13,893 nt of DNA from an uncultured Clostridia bacterium (GTDB lineage Bacteria; Bacillota; Clostridia; Christensenellales; Aristaeellaceae): NCBI GenBank assembly GCA_947600345.1, contig CANQGC010000052.1, positions 1 through 13,893 of the forward strand. The letters run 5' to 3'. Positions 6,229-12,684 of the stretch are shown piece after piece. The notes below the pieces were generated by a model. It had not been told where the DNA came from, searched no databases, and saw nothing but the letters and a program-made list of their open reading frames with translations. Within the stretch, counting starts at the first letter, position 1. The number at the start of each line of letters is the position of its first letter. The translations under genes were made by a program, and so were the position numbers.

Positions 6229-8169
6229 TCATTCCAGGGACGCGGCGGGGGCGGATTCCAAGCCGCCCAGCGCGTAGATGCGCACGCTGCCCGATTCGAA
6301 CACCTGGGCGCAGTTTTCCCGGAACCAATCCTCGTCGGCGGCGAAGCTGTAGCGCTCCTGGTCGGAGATGTAGGCGTAGTCCACGCCGTAGCGCTCGAAG
6401 AGCTCCGCGCTCCCGGCGGGATTGGCCAGCATCTGCGCCTCCGCATCGAGCTGTGCGGAATAGTCGATGCCGTGGAAGTAGAGGTAGCTTCCGGTGCCGC
6501 AGATGATGTCCCGCCCGGCGAGCGCGGCGACGGCGTTGTTGTGCTGGTCGCCGGTCAGGAACACCGCGTCCTCGGGCAGGTTTTCGTCGATGAACTTCGC
6601 GGCCTCCACCTCCTCTGCGCTGAAGAGCTGGTAGTCGGATACCGCCTCCCGCGCGAGGGAGAGCGCGCCGGAGACGGTGGAGGCGGCGATGAACAGCGCG
6701 GCGAACAGCGCCCGGCCGCGCACGCCCCGGAGCTTCTGCCAGAGCTGGGTCAGGTACAGCGCCGCGATGGGCAGCATCACCATGTAGGCCACGTAGAAGA
6801 GCTTGTTGTTGTCGTACTCGTTGGGCTGGAACTGAATCAGCTCCGCCACGCCGTAGATCACCAGCGCGCCGATGGACAGCGAGCGCAGCAGGCTGCCCCG
6901 CTTCGTGGAGAGCGCGGCGGGGATCATGACGATGTACACCAGGCCCACGTTCTTGATCCAGAACCAGAAGTAGCCGTCGATCAGGCGGCCGTTGCCCTGG
7001 TTGTTGACCCAGTTGAAGCGGAAGGCCAGGCTCCCGCCGCCCACGGTCTGGGGGAAGGTCCAGGTCAGCAGCTGGGGAAGGGCGATGGCGACGGCGACGG
7101 CGCCGTAGGTCAGGTAGCAGGCGAGCGCGCGGCGCAGCTCCTCCCGGGGCGCGCTGATGAGCTGGTGGAGCATCACCCCGGCGCTCAGCAGCCCCAGCGC
7201 GAAGAAGGAGTGGGTGTGCACCATCGGCATGAAGCCCGCCCATATGCCCAGCGCCAGGAAGCGGGGCAGGGAGCGCGCGCGCGCGGCGTCGATCAGCAGG
7301 TACAGCGCCGGCAGCAGCGCCATCCAGCCGGTCAGCAGCGTGCGCTGGGGGATCATCATGTCGGCGATCACGTTCACCCAGCGCAGGTTCAGCTCCGGCA
7401 TGTTCGTGGGCGTCTGGTAGAAGCCGGTGAACACGTTGCGCAGCATCGTCGGGTCCTTGAACGCGCCGTCGAAGGTGTAGAGGAAGCCCAGGCCGCCGTT
7501 GATGAACATCAGCGCGAAGGCCAGCGCCGTCGCGGACTTTCTGCCGGTGAGCGCCCAGGCGAAGAGCAGGAAGCCCACGTAGACCAGGGCCATCATCAGC
7601 GTGCCGGTCAGCGCGAAGGACAGCGCCAGGTCGCCGCCGAAGAGCAGCATCGAGGTGACCATGCTGTCCGCCAGGAAGGGATAGCCCAGCAGCGCGCCGG
7701 GCAGAATGGAGTAGTCGGGCGGGAAGCTGGCGTTGCGCAGGCTGGTGGCGATGCCCAGGTGCAGGCAGAGGTCGCCGTAGGTGGACTGGCCCACGTGCAG
7801 CGCGCCGCCCACGTTGCGCAGCGTGTGCGTGTACTGCAGGTACGCCGAGAGGATCAGCAGCGGGATCACCAGCGCGGCGACGAAGTATGGCGGGAGCTCG
7901 CCGCAGAAAGGAACGTAGGCGCGCGGACGCCTTCTCCCGCACAGGAACAGCGCGAGCGCGGCGACGGCGGCGCAGGCGAGGCCCAGCAGGTTCGCCCTGC
8001 GCGTGAAACCGATGGCGAAGGCGAAGAGGGCCGGGAGCCACATCATCAGCATCAGCCCCAGGCACAGCCCGAACCACAGCCGCACGAGGCCGCACTTCCT
8101 CGCGAGCGCGGCGTCCGCAATGGCGACGCCGCAGATCAAATAGCCGCACAGCAGCAGTATTCCGCCCAT
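6229..8169 (-). CDS. Polytopic membrane protein, GT-C glycosyltransferase-like, function unknown
   Basis: A 646-residue protein made mostly of membrane segments (roughly ten to thirteen between residues 1 and 525), with a soluble C-terminal part at about 530-646. The first large outside loop after the fourth hydrophobic segment holds VGQSTYGDLCLHLG with D133 and a later FLADS with D168. An acidic residue in this position is the usual catalytic site of GT-C lipid-sugar transferases. MMIPQRTLLTGWMALLPAL and VHTHSFFALG lie further on. The C-terminal region contains FIDENLPEDAVFLTGD and FERYGVDYAYIS, of the type often found after the membrane part in GT-C and YfhO-like proteins. I recognise the protein as a type common in Clostridia but without an assigned reaction. 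Substrate and acceptor cannot be read from the sequence. ATG at 8169-8167 has GGGAGG only four bases upstream. The lipoprotein gene lies downstream on the same strand, so an envelope role is plausible. Confidence 0.72.
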   Translation of the reverse strand: MGGILLLCGYLICGVAIADAALARKCGLVRLWFGLCLGLMLMMWLPALFAFAIGFTRRANLLGLACAAVAALALFLCGRRRPRAYVPFCGELPPYFVAALVIPLLILSAYLQYTHTLRNVGGALHVGQSTYGDLCLHLGIATSLRNASFPPDYSILPGALLGYPFLADSMVTSMLLFGGDLALSFALTGTLMMALVYVGFLLFAWALTGRKSATALAFALMFINGGLGFLYTFDGAFKDPTMLRNVFTGFYQTPTNMPELNLRWVNVIADMMIPQRTLLTGWMALLPALYLLIDAARARSLPRFLALGIWAGFMPMVHTHSFFALGLLSAGVMLHQLISAPREELRRALACYLTYGAVAVAIALPQLLTWTFPQTVGGGSLAFRFNWVNNQGNGRLIDGYFWFWIKNVGLVYIVMIPAALSTKRGSLLRSLSIGALVIYGVAELIQFQPNEYDNNKLFYVAYMVMLPIAALYLTQLWQKLRGVRGRALFAALFIAASTVSGALSLAREAVSDYQLFSAEEVEAAKFIDENLPEDAVFLTGDQHNNAVAALAGRDIICGTGSYLYFHGIDYSAQLDAEAQMLANPAGSAELFERYGVDYAYISDQERYSFAADEDWFRENCAQVFESGSVRIYALGGLESAPAASLE

Positions 8170-8216
8170 ATAACCTCCCGGATCGCATAGCGCAAAAAGA
8201 ATTCGACGTTGTCCCC

Positions 8217-8245
8217 ATTATAGCATCGCGCGGCCGGGGTGTAAA
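8217..8245 (-). promoter_or_regulatory. Sigma-A promoter of the GT-C-like gene
   Basis: On the minus strand TTTACA (8240-8245), a 17-base G+C-rich spacer and TATAAT (8217-8222). The start would be near 8210, about 40 bases before the ATG. Confidence 0.82.
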
Positions 8246-8371
8246 GTGGCCCCCTGGACCGTATTTGGCGGCAGTTTGTTTGAATTGAGGCGCAAATTTG
8301 AGAATATCGTTTCAAGATGCGGACAGTTGTTACAGAAGTCCAACGATTCGTGACGGGATGCTCGCAAAATG

Positions 8372-8400
8372 TTGAATTGTGTCGAAGCTTCGGCTACAAT
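8372..8400 (+). promoter_or_regulatory. Sigma-A promoter of the Ig-like protein gene, with palindrome in the spacer
   Basis: TTGAAT (8372-8377), a 17-base spacer and TACAAT (8395-8400). The spacer contains the perfect ten-base palindrome CGAAGCTTCG (8383-8392), a possible repressor site. A near copy of the -35 region, TTGAATTGAGGCG, lies at 8280-8292 but has no good -10 box. The stretch 8246-8371 shows nothing else. Confidence 0.75.
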
Positions 8401-8424
8401 ATAGAGGACTGAAATTTGGCTGCT

Positions 8425-8430
8425 GGGAGG
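8425..8430 (+). promoter_or_regulatory. Ribosome-binding site fixing a GTG start
   Basis: GGGAGG eight bases before the GTG at 8439. In-frame codons further upstream fall inside the promoter, so this site decides the start. Confidence 0.78.
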
Positions 8431-8438
8431 CTTGCTCC

Positions 8439-8906
8439 GTGAACAGACTCAGGAAATGGATCGCGATTCTGATCGCTGTGCTGGTGGCGACCGCCTCCTG
8501 CTCCGCGATGGCGGAGAGTATCTCCACCAGCCTCGTGATGCGCGTGTCGCGGCTGACGCAGAGCGCCATCGTGAACGTGGGTGAGGATCTCTCGCTGGAG
8601 GTCGGCATCGAGGGCGTGGAGCCCACTAGCTATCAGTGGTTCTTCAACGACGTGGCCATCCCCGGCGCCGAGCAGCGCGTCTACAACATCGCCAACGCCA
8701 AGCTTGAGGACAGTGGCACCTATCGCATGGATGCCTTCGACGCGGCGGGCGCGCTGGCCGTCAGCATGGAGATTCGCGTCCGCGTGATCGAGGATGCGAT
8801 TCCCAAGGCGGGCGACGATTCCCTGCCGGTGGGCGTGGCAATGGGCGCCTTCGCGCTGGCTGCGGCCGCGATGGCGCTGACGCTGGGCAAGCGCCGCAGG
8901 GCGTAG
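8439..8906 (+). CDS. Small exported Ig-like domain protein with C-terminal membrane anchor
   Basis: A 155-residue protein starting at GTG. Residues 1-26 are a signal peptide (basic VNRLRK, hydrophobic AILIAVLVATA, then CSAMAES; cleavage probably after an Ala near 23-25). Residues 45-118 resemble an immunoglobulin I-set fold: YQWFFND with W67 as the core tryptophan, and LEDSGTY with D91, G93 and Y95, the classic DxGxY motif. The paired Ig cysteines are absent, as is common in bacterial members. Residues 129-150 are hydrophobic and end in KRRRA, giving an outside-facing, membrane-anchored protein. LPVGV at the start of this segment recalls a sortase signal but lacks the LPxTG threonine-glycine, so sortase attachment is not supported. 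One Ig domain held close to the membrane suggests binding or interaction with envelope partners; no ligand can be named. Own promoter and terminator. Confidence 0.78.
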   Translation: MNRLRKWIAILIAVLVATASCSAMAESISTSLVMRVSRLTQSAIVNVGEDLSLEVGIEGVEPTSYQWFFNDVAIPGAEQRVYNIANAKLEDSGTYRMDAFDAAGALAVSMEIRVRVIEDAIPKAGDDSLPVGVAMGAFALAAAAMALTLGKRRRA

Positions 8907-8924
8907 CATCGTACAAGTGAATCT

Positions 8925-8958
8925 CGGCGACCCGCACAGGCAGGTCGCCGCTTTTTTC
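8925..8958 (+). terminator. Intrinsic terminator of the Ig-like protein gene
   Basis: An eight-pair stem CGGCGACC/GGTCGCCG (8925-8932 with 8943-8950), a ten-base loop and then CTTTTTTC. It ends 38 bases before the tgt start. Confidence 0.88.
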
Positions 8959-8995
8959 GGAAAATTTCCCCGGGATACAGGAGGAAGATACATCC

Positions 8996-10120
8996 ATGGC
9001 AAAGCCCTTTGAATTCGAGCTTCTGCACGTCTGCAAGCAGACCGGCGCGCGCCGGGGCAGGCTGCACACGCCGCACGGCGTGATCGAGACGCCCATCTAC
9101 ATGCCCGTGGGCACCCAGGCCAGCGTCAAGACCATGTCGCCGGACGAGCTCAAGGACTGCGGCGCGCAGATCATACTGTCGAACACCTACCACCTGCACC
9201 TGCGCCCCGGCGAGGAGCTGGTGCGCAAGGCCGGCGGGCTGCACGAGTTCATGCACTGGGATCGGCCGATCCTCACCGACAGCGGCGGCTTCCAGGTGTT
9301 CTCGCTGGCGGATCTGCGCAAGCTCACCGACGCGGGCGTGGAGTTCCGCTCCCACCTGGACGGCAGCAAGCAGTTCATCTCTCCCGAGATTTCGATTGGC
9401 ATTCAGGAGGCGCTGGGCTCGGACATCGCCATGCAGTTCGATGAGTGCTCGCCCTACCCCTGCGACTACACCCGCGCCAGGGACGCCATGTACCGCACGC
9501 TGCGCTGGCTGGAGCGCTGCATGAAGGCGAAGTCGCGCCCGGATCAGGCGCTGTTTGGCATCGTCCAGGGCGCGTTCTACTCCGACCTGCGCATCGAGTG
9601 CGCGAAGGAGATGGCGAAGCTCGACCTGCCCGGCTTCGGCATCGGCGGGCTCAGCGTGGGCGAGCCGAAGGAGGTCATGTACGAGATGCTGGAGAAGATG
9701 ATGCCCTTCATGCCGGAGGGCAAGCCGCGCTACCTGATGGGCGTGGGCTCGCCGGACTGCCTGATCGAGGGTGTGCTGCGGGGCATCGACATGTTCGACT
9801 GCGTGCTGGCCACCCGCGTGGCCAGAAACGGCACGGTCTTCACCCACGACGGGCGCTTGGTGGTGCGCAACGCCAAATACGCCGAGGACTTCTCGCCCCT
9901 GGACGCGGACTGCGACTGCTACGCCTGCAAAAACTTCACCCGAGCTTACATCCGCCACCTGTTCAAGGCGGGGGAGATTCTGGCGCTGCGGCTCAACAGC
10001 ATCCACAATATCTGGTTCCTGACCCACATGATGGACGAGATTCGCGCCGCCATCGAGAACGACTGCCTGCTGGACTGGGCGAACGAGTTCTACGCCCGCC
10101 ACGGCAGAGGAAATTGGTGA
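8996..10120 (+). CDS. tgt: tRNA-guanine transglycosylase
   Basis: This 374-residue TIM-barrel enzyme swaps guanine-34 of tRNAs with GUN anticodons (Tyr, His, Asn, Asp) for preQ1, the first tRNA-bound step of queuosine synthesis. Seen in the sequence: LSNTYHL (61-67), DSGGFQVFSL (95-104) with D95, GIVQGAF (188-194), GGLSVGEP (217-224) in the base pocket, IDMFDCVLATR with the expected nucleophile D268, and the zinc site C306-x-C308-x2-C311 with H337. Length is normal for bacterial Tgt (about 370-380). AGGAGG lies eleven bases before the ATG, slightly far. The usual neighbour queA is not in the window, but yajC follows, as it often does. No clear promoter is visible in the 37 bases after the preceding terminator, so weak initiation there or read-through is possible. 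The usual VLPTR before the RNG motif reads VLATR here, a mild substitution. Confidence 0.97.
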   Translation: MAKPFEFELLHVCKQTGARRGRLHTPHGVIETPIYMPVGTQASVKTMSPDELKDCGAQIILSNTYHLHLRPGEELVRKAGGLHEFMHWDRPILTDSGGFQVFSLADLRKLTDAGVEFRSHLDGSKQFISPEISIGIQEALGSDIAMQFDECSPYPCDYTRARDAMYRTLRWLERCMKAKSRPDQALFGIVQGAFYSDLRIECAKEMAKLDLPGFGIGGLSVGEPKEVMYEMLEKMMPFMPEGKPRYLMGVGSPDCLIEGVLRGIDMFDCVLATRVARNGTVFTHDGRLVVRNAKYAEDFSPLDADCDCYACKNFTRAYIRHLFKAGEILALRLNSIHNIWFLTHMMDEIRAAIENDCLLDWANEFYARHGRGNW

Positions 10121-10181
10121 CGCCAGGAAACGCCTGGATGTTAAATTTAGCGGACGTATCCGGGATTTGTCCAATACTGCG

Positions 10182-10210
10182 TTGTAATGCTGACAGTTTT
10201 TGGGTATAAT
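10182..10210 (+). promoter_or_regulatory. Sigma-A promoter of yajC
   Basis: TTGTAA (10182-10187), a 17-base spacer and TATAAT (10205-10210). The start would be near 10217, about 29 bases before yajC. AAGGAGAG precedes the ATG by eight bases. Confidence 0.8.
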
Positions 10211-10245
10211 GGAGAAAGTACACAGAGAAGAAGGAGAGTAATCGC

Positions 10246-10608
10246 ATGAGTTTGTTCAATACGAGTGCCCTCGCCGAGGCAGCAGCCGCGACGCCCACCG
10301 CAACCGCCGCAGGAGGAATGGTTTCTTCGCTGCTCATGATCGTCGTGATGATCGCCGTGTTCTACTTCCTGCTGATTCGTCCGCAGCGCAAGAAGGACAA
10401 GGCCGTCAAGGACATGCTCGCCGCGCTGAAGACCGGCGACCGCATCTGCACCATCGGTGGCTTCTACGGCACGATCACCGCGCTGAAGGATGACACCGTG
10501 ACCCTGAGCATCGGCTCTCTGGAGAATACCGTCGTCGTCGCCCGCTGGGCCATCCGCTCGGTGGAGAACGTCAAGACCGAGAACGACAGCTCGATGCCTG
10601 AAGTCTAA
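10246..10608 (+). CDS. yajC: Preprotein translocase subunit YajC
   Basis: A 120-residue, single-pass membrane protein that associates with SecDF and SecYEG and assists protein export and insertion. Residues 1-24 are an Ala/Thr-rich outside segment, 25-44 the membrane helix (MVSSLLMIVVMIAVFYFLLI), followed at 45-50 by the family hallmark RPQRKK. The cytoplasmic domain has LKTGDRICTIGGFYGTI (61-77) and VARWAIRSV (98-106), matching the YajC pattern. Length is normal (about 85-120). It follows tgt by 125 bases but has its own promoter. secD and secF, which usually come next, are not within the following 3 kb. After the stop are a 6-pair GCAGGC/GCCTGC hairpin and two large hairpins. Confidence 0.96.
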   Translation: MSLFNTSALAEAAAATPTATAAGGMVSSLLMIVVMIAVFYFLLIRPQRKKDKAVKDMLAALKTGDRICTIGGFYGTITALKDDTVTLSIGSLENTVVVARWAIRSVENVKTENDSSMPEV

Positions 10609-10640
10609 GCAGGCAGGGCCTGCAGCCACTTCCCTTCGGG
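10609..10640 (+). other. Two small stem-loops directly after the yajC stop
   Basis: GCAGGC-AGG-GCCTGC (10609-10623) begins at the base after TAA, and CCC-TTC-GGG follows at 10632-10640. Neither has a T-tract, so they are not terminators on their own. They may be part of a structured 3' end of the yajC transcript. Confidence 0.45.
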
Positions 10641-10651
10641 GTTTAAGCGAC

Positions 10652-10699
10652 GGACTTCTGGCGGCATAGATTCGACCGCCAGAAGTCCTTTGTTATGTT
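10652..10699 (+). ncRNA. Structured repeat, copy 1: 13-pair hairpin with loop CATAGATTCGA
   Basis: A perfect 13-pair stem, GGACTTCTGGCGG (10652-10664) with CCGCCAGAAGTCC (10676-10688), closes the 11-base loop CATAGATTCGA (10665-10675). TTTGTTATGTTCC follows. The T's make terminator activity for yajC likely. The loop and the 3' flank recur in the second copy at 10726-10770 although the stem sequence does not, which suggests a conserved RNA element with a covarying stem. The ncRNA label is tentative; a terminator with a conserved loop is the main alternative. Confidence 0.55.
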
Positions 10700-10725
10700 C
10701 CTGTAGTTTCCTTAGTTCGGAGCAC

Positions 10726-10778
10726 GAAATCCGGGCCCATAGATCCGAGGCCCGGATTTCTTACGTTCCTTCGTTTTT
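10726..10778 (+). ncRNA. Structured repeat, copy 2: 12-pair hairpin with loop CATAGATCCGA
   Basis: A perfect 12-pair stem, GAAATCCGGGCC (10726-10737) with GGCCCGGATTTC (10749-10760), closes the 11-base loop CATAGATCCGA (10738-10748), one base different from copy 1. It is followed by TTACGTTCCTTCGTTTTTAG, which aligns with TTATGTTCCTGTAGTTTCCTTAG after copy 1 when small gaps are allowed. Loop-to-loop spacing is 73 bases. Terminator activity is possible, but T-richness is modest. Confidence 0.55.
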
Positions 10779-10810
10779 AGGTTGGGGGAGATGGCTGTGC
10801 TTGCCGGATT

Positions 10811-10830
10811 TGACGGCCGTCACTTTTTTG
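10811..10830 (+). promoter_or_regulatory. Twelve-base palindrome with T-tract upstream of the DUF4317 promoter
   Basis: TGACGGCCGTCA (10811-10822) is a perfect palindrome, followed by CTTTTTTG. It sits 12 bases before the -35 box of the next gene. It could be a repressor or activator site, or a short terminator (four pairs, GGCC loop) at the end of the yajC trailer. The sequence does not decide. Confidence 0.4.
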
Positions 10831-10834
10831 TCGC

Positions 10835-10863
10835 TTTACAAACCGGCGGTTTTTCGGTATAAT
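10835..10863 (+). promoter_or_regulatory. Sigma-A promoter of the DUF4317 gene
   Basis: TTTACA (10835-10840), a 17-base spacer and TATAAT (10858-10863). The start would be near 10870, about 33 bases before the ATG. GAGGTG (10892-10897) is the ribosome-binding site. Confidence 0.83.
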
Positions 10864-10902
10864 GGATTGCAATTTGCAAGAAATCATCGCATGAGGTGAA
10901 GT

Positions 10903-12057
10903 ATGAACCGAGTGGATATCGCTGAGATTCGCAGGGGGTTGAACCCGGACAAGACGAGCGCGGACCGCATCTGCGGCTGCTACGTGGACGAGCGGGGAGA
11001 GGTCATCTCCATGTTCGCGCAGTCGCCGCTGACGCTGCCCGAGGAGGAGGCGGAGAAGTATCTGGCTCTGTTCCGGAAGGTGCTCTCCGGCAACTTGGGC
11101 CGCAACCTGGTGGAGATTCCCTTCCGGCCCGACCAGGTGGCCGAGGGCGAGGAGCACCGGCTGCTGACCGCGCTGAAGGACACGGGGCTGAAGGTCGACC
11201 AGGCCGTGGAGAGGTTCTTCCGCAAAGTGATCGACGCGATGAAGTTCGAGGGCAACTACCTGATTCTGCTCCTGCACGACAACCACGATGTGGCCTGGCG
11301 CCCCAGGGACGAGCGCAAGGAGGATGACGCGCGATCCGAGGAAGTGTTCTCCCACATCATCTGCGCCGTCTGCCCGGTGAAGCAGACCAGCCCGGCGCTG
11401 TCCTACTGCACCGAGGACCGGGCATTCCACAACCGCGAGTTGGACTGGATTGTCTCCGCGCCGGAGCTGGGCTTCCTGTTTCCGGCCTTCGAGGATGGCG
11501 GCGCGAACATCTACGCCGCGCTGAGCTACACGAAGGACGCCTCCGACGACCACGCGGAATTCATGGACGCCGTGTTCGGCAGCCCCGCGCCCATGCCCGC
11601 CGCAGCCCAGAAGGAGACCTTCGAGGCGCTGCTGTCCGACGCGCTGGAGGAGGAGTGCGACCTGGAGGTGGTGCAGACCGTGCACGAGCAGCTCTCCGCC
11701 CGCGTGGAGGAGGGCAAGGCGGACCGAAAGGCCGAGCCGCCGGTCGTCACCAAGCGCGAGGTCAGCGCGATGCTCAGGGATTGCGGCGTCTCAGAGGAGC
11801 GGCGCACCGCCTTCGAGGAGCGCTACGACGAAGAGTTCGGCCCGGCGGACCTCTGCGCCCAGAACATCATCGACGTGAAGCGCTTCGAGCTGCGCACGCC
11901 GGACGTGGTCGTCAAGGTCAATCCCGAGCGCGCGGACCTGATCCAGACCCGCACCATCGACGGCTCCCGCTACATACTGATCCGCGCTGACGAGGGCGTC
12001 GAGGTCAACGGCGTCAACATCTCCATCGGGGATCTGGGGGAGGATATAGAGGCGTAG
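10903..12057 (+). CDS. DUF4317 domain-containing protein
   Basis: A 384-residue soluble protein with no signal peptide or membrane segment. I recognise the DUF4317 family, widespread in Clostridia, from the start MNRVDIAEIRRGLNPDK, then RICGCYVDERGEVISMF, PEEEAEKYLALFRKVLSG, EGNYLILLLHDNHDV, FSHIICAVCPVKQTSPALSY, HNRELDWIVSAPELGFLFPAFEDG with NIYAALSYTKD, and a C-terminal half rich in charged residues (about 205-300). The length is normal for the family. No catalytic motif is evident and the function is unknown. The strongly conserved CPVK and ELGFLFPAFEDG stretches are the best candidates for an active or binding site. Single-gene unit: own promoter, and a hairpin follows the stop. Confidence 0.9.
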   Translation: MNRVDIAEIRRGLNPDKTSADRICGCYVDERGEVISMFAQSPLTLPEEEAEKYLALFRKVLSGNLGRNLVEIPFRPDQVAEGEEHRLLTALKDTGLKVDQAVERFFRKVIDAMKFEGNYLILLLHDNHDVAWRPRDERKEDDARSEEVFSHIICAVCPVKQTSPALSYCTEDRAFHNRELDWIVSAPELGFLFPAFEDGGANIYAALSYTKDASDDHAEFMDAVFGSPAPMPAAAQKETFEALLSDALEEECDLEVVQTVHEQLSARVEEGKADRKAEPPVVTKREVSAMLRDCGVSEERRTAFEERYDEEFGPADLCAQNIIDVKRFELRTPDVVVKVNPERADLIQTRTIDGSRYILIRADEGVEVNGVNISIGDLGEDIEA

Positions 12058-12078
12058 CGCAATTCAACCGCCCCATGA

Positions 12079-12115
12079 AAAGTCCCGGACATCCGCTGTG
12101 GATATCCGGGACTTT
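12079..12115. terminator. Bidirectional terminator between the DUF4317 gene and greA
   Basis: A 16-pair stem with one mismatch (12079-12094 with 12100-12115) and the loop GCTGT. The stem ends in AAA/TTT. Read leftward, the U's continue as ACTTTTCATG; read rightward, they are ACTTTCGCC. The two genes converge here (stops at 12057 and 12124), so one hairpin probably serves both. Confidence 0.75.
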
Positions 12116-12123
12116 CGCCTTCG

Positions 12124-12627
12124 TCAGAAGCTCGATATGGGCAGGCTGTCGTCGTCGCTGCCCTTGACGATGGAGCGGATGACGACGAAGTAGCGTACGT
12201 CGTCGCTGACGCGGACCTCCACCCGGTCGCCCACCCGGTGGCCGAGGATGGCCTTGCCCAGCGGCGACTCCTTGCTGATGACGCCGTTGAGGGCATCCTG
12301 CCGCAGCGTGGTCATCAGCTGGATGGTCTCGGTCTCATCGTCGTCCTCGTAGTAGAGCTCAACCCTGTCGAACAGCTCCACCACGCCCTCGATGGACTTC
12401 GTCGAGACGACCCTGGCGGTGTTGATCATTCGCCGCAGGTAGCGCAGGCGGCTGTCGCAGCGGCGAAGCTCCTGCTTGGCGGCCTTGTACTCGTAATTCT
12501 CGCTCAGATCGCCGAAGGCGCGGGCGGTCTGCAGATCCTTCACCAGCTTCGGGCGAACCTCCTTCATGCGGTAGTCGATCTCCTCCTGCATCTTGCGGAT
12601 GTCCACCTCGCTGAGTTCGTCGTACAT
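12124..12627 (-). CDS. greA: Transcription elongation factor GreA
   Basis: A 167-residue protein that enters the RNA polymerase secondary channel and stimulates cleavage of backtracked transcripts. The N-terminal coiled coil (about 8-75) carries the tip motif GDLSENYEYKAAKQE, with D40 and E43 as the expected acidic cleavage residues. The C-terminal FKBP-like domain has the family signature ISKESPLGKAILGHRVGDRVEV (117-138). At 167 residues it is slightly longer than the usual 158, because of the tail VKGSDDDSLPISSF. The ATG at 12627-12625 is chosen because AAGGAGGTG, a near-perfect Shine-Dalgarno, precedes it; an in-frame ATG upstream at 12690 overlaps the promoter. It stands alone here, not with lysS, and diverges from the cysteine-rich protein gene. 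Confidence 0.93.
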   Translation of the reverse strand: MYDELSEVDIRKMQEEIDYRMKEVRPKLVKDLQTARAFGDLSENYEYKAAKQELRRCDSRLRYLRRMINTARVVSTKSIEGVVELFDRVELYYEDDDETETIQLMTTLRQDALNGVISKESPLGKAILGHRVGDRVEVRVSDDVRYFVVIRSIVKGSDDDSLPISSF

Positions 12628-12654
12628 GCGCGGCACCTCCTTCCAAGTCGATTC

Positions 12655-12683
12655 ATTATAGCGCAGCTCGCGCAAAAAAACAA
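12655..12683 (-). promoter_or_regulatory. Sigma-A promoter of greA
   Basis: On the minus strand TTGTTT (12678-12683), a 17-base spacer and TATAAT (12655-12660). Its -35 box is one base away from the -35 box of the divergent promoter at 12685. Confidence 0.8.
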
Positions 12684-12684
12684 G

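Noticed and set aside
6472..8190. 572-codon open frame opposite the GT-C-like gene
   Set aside because: Very rich in Gln, Glu, His and Arg, as expected when hydrophobic codons are read in antisense.
8566..8905. LPVGV as a sortase sorting signal in the Ig-like protein
   Set aside because: The required LPxTG-type Thr-Gly is absent; a plain membrane anchor with a basic tail explains the C-terminus.
10124..10138. CCAGG-AAACG-CCTGG hairpin after tgt
   Set aside because: Only five pairs and no T-tract, so not convincing as a terminator.
8720..10174. 484-codon open frame opposite tgt
   Set aside because: Antisense to a textbook Tgt with all catalytic residues; no motif of its own.
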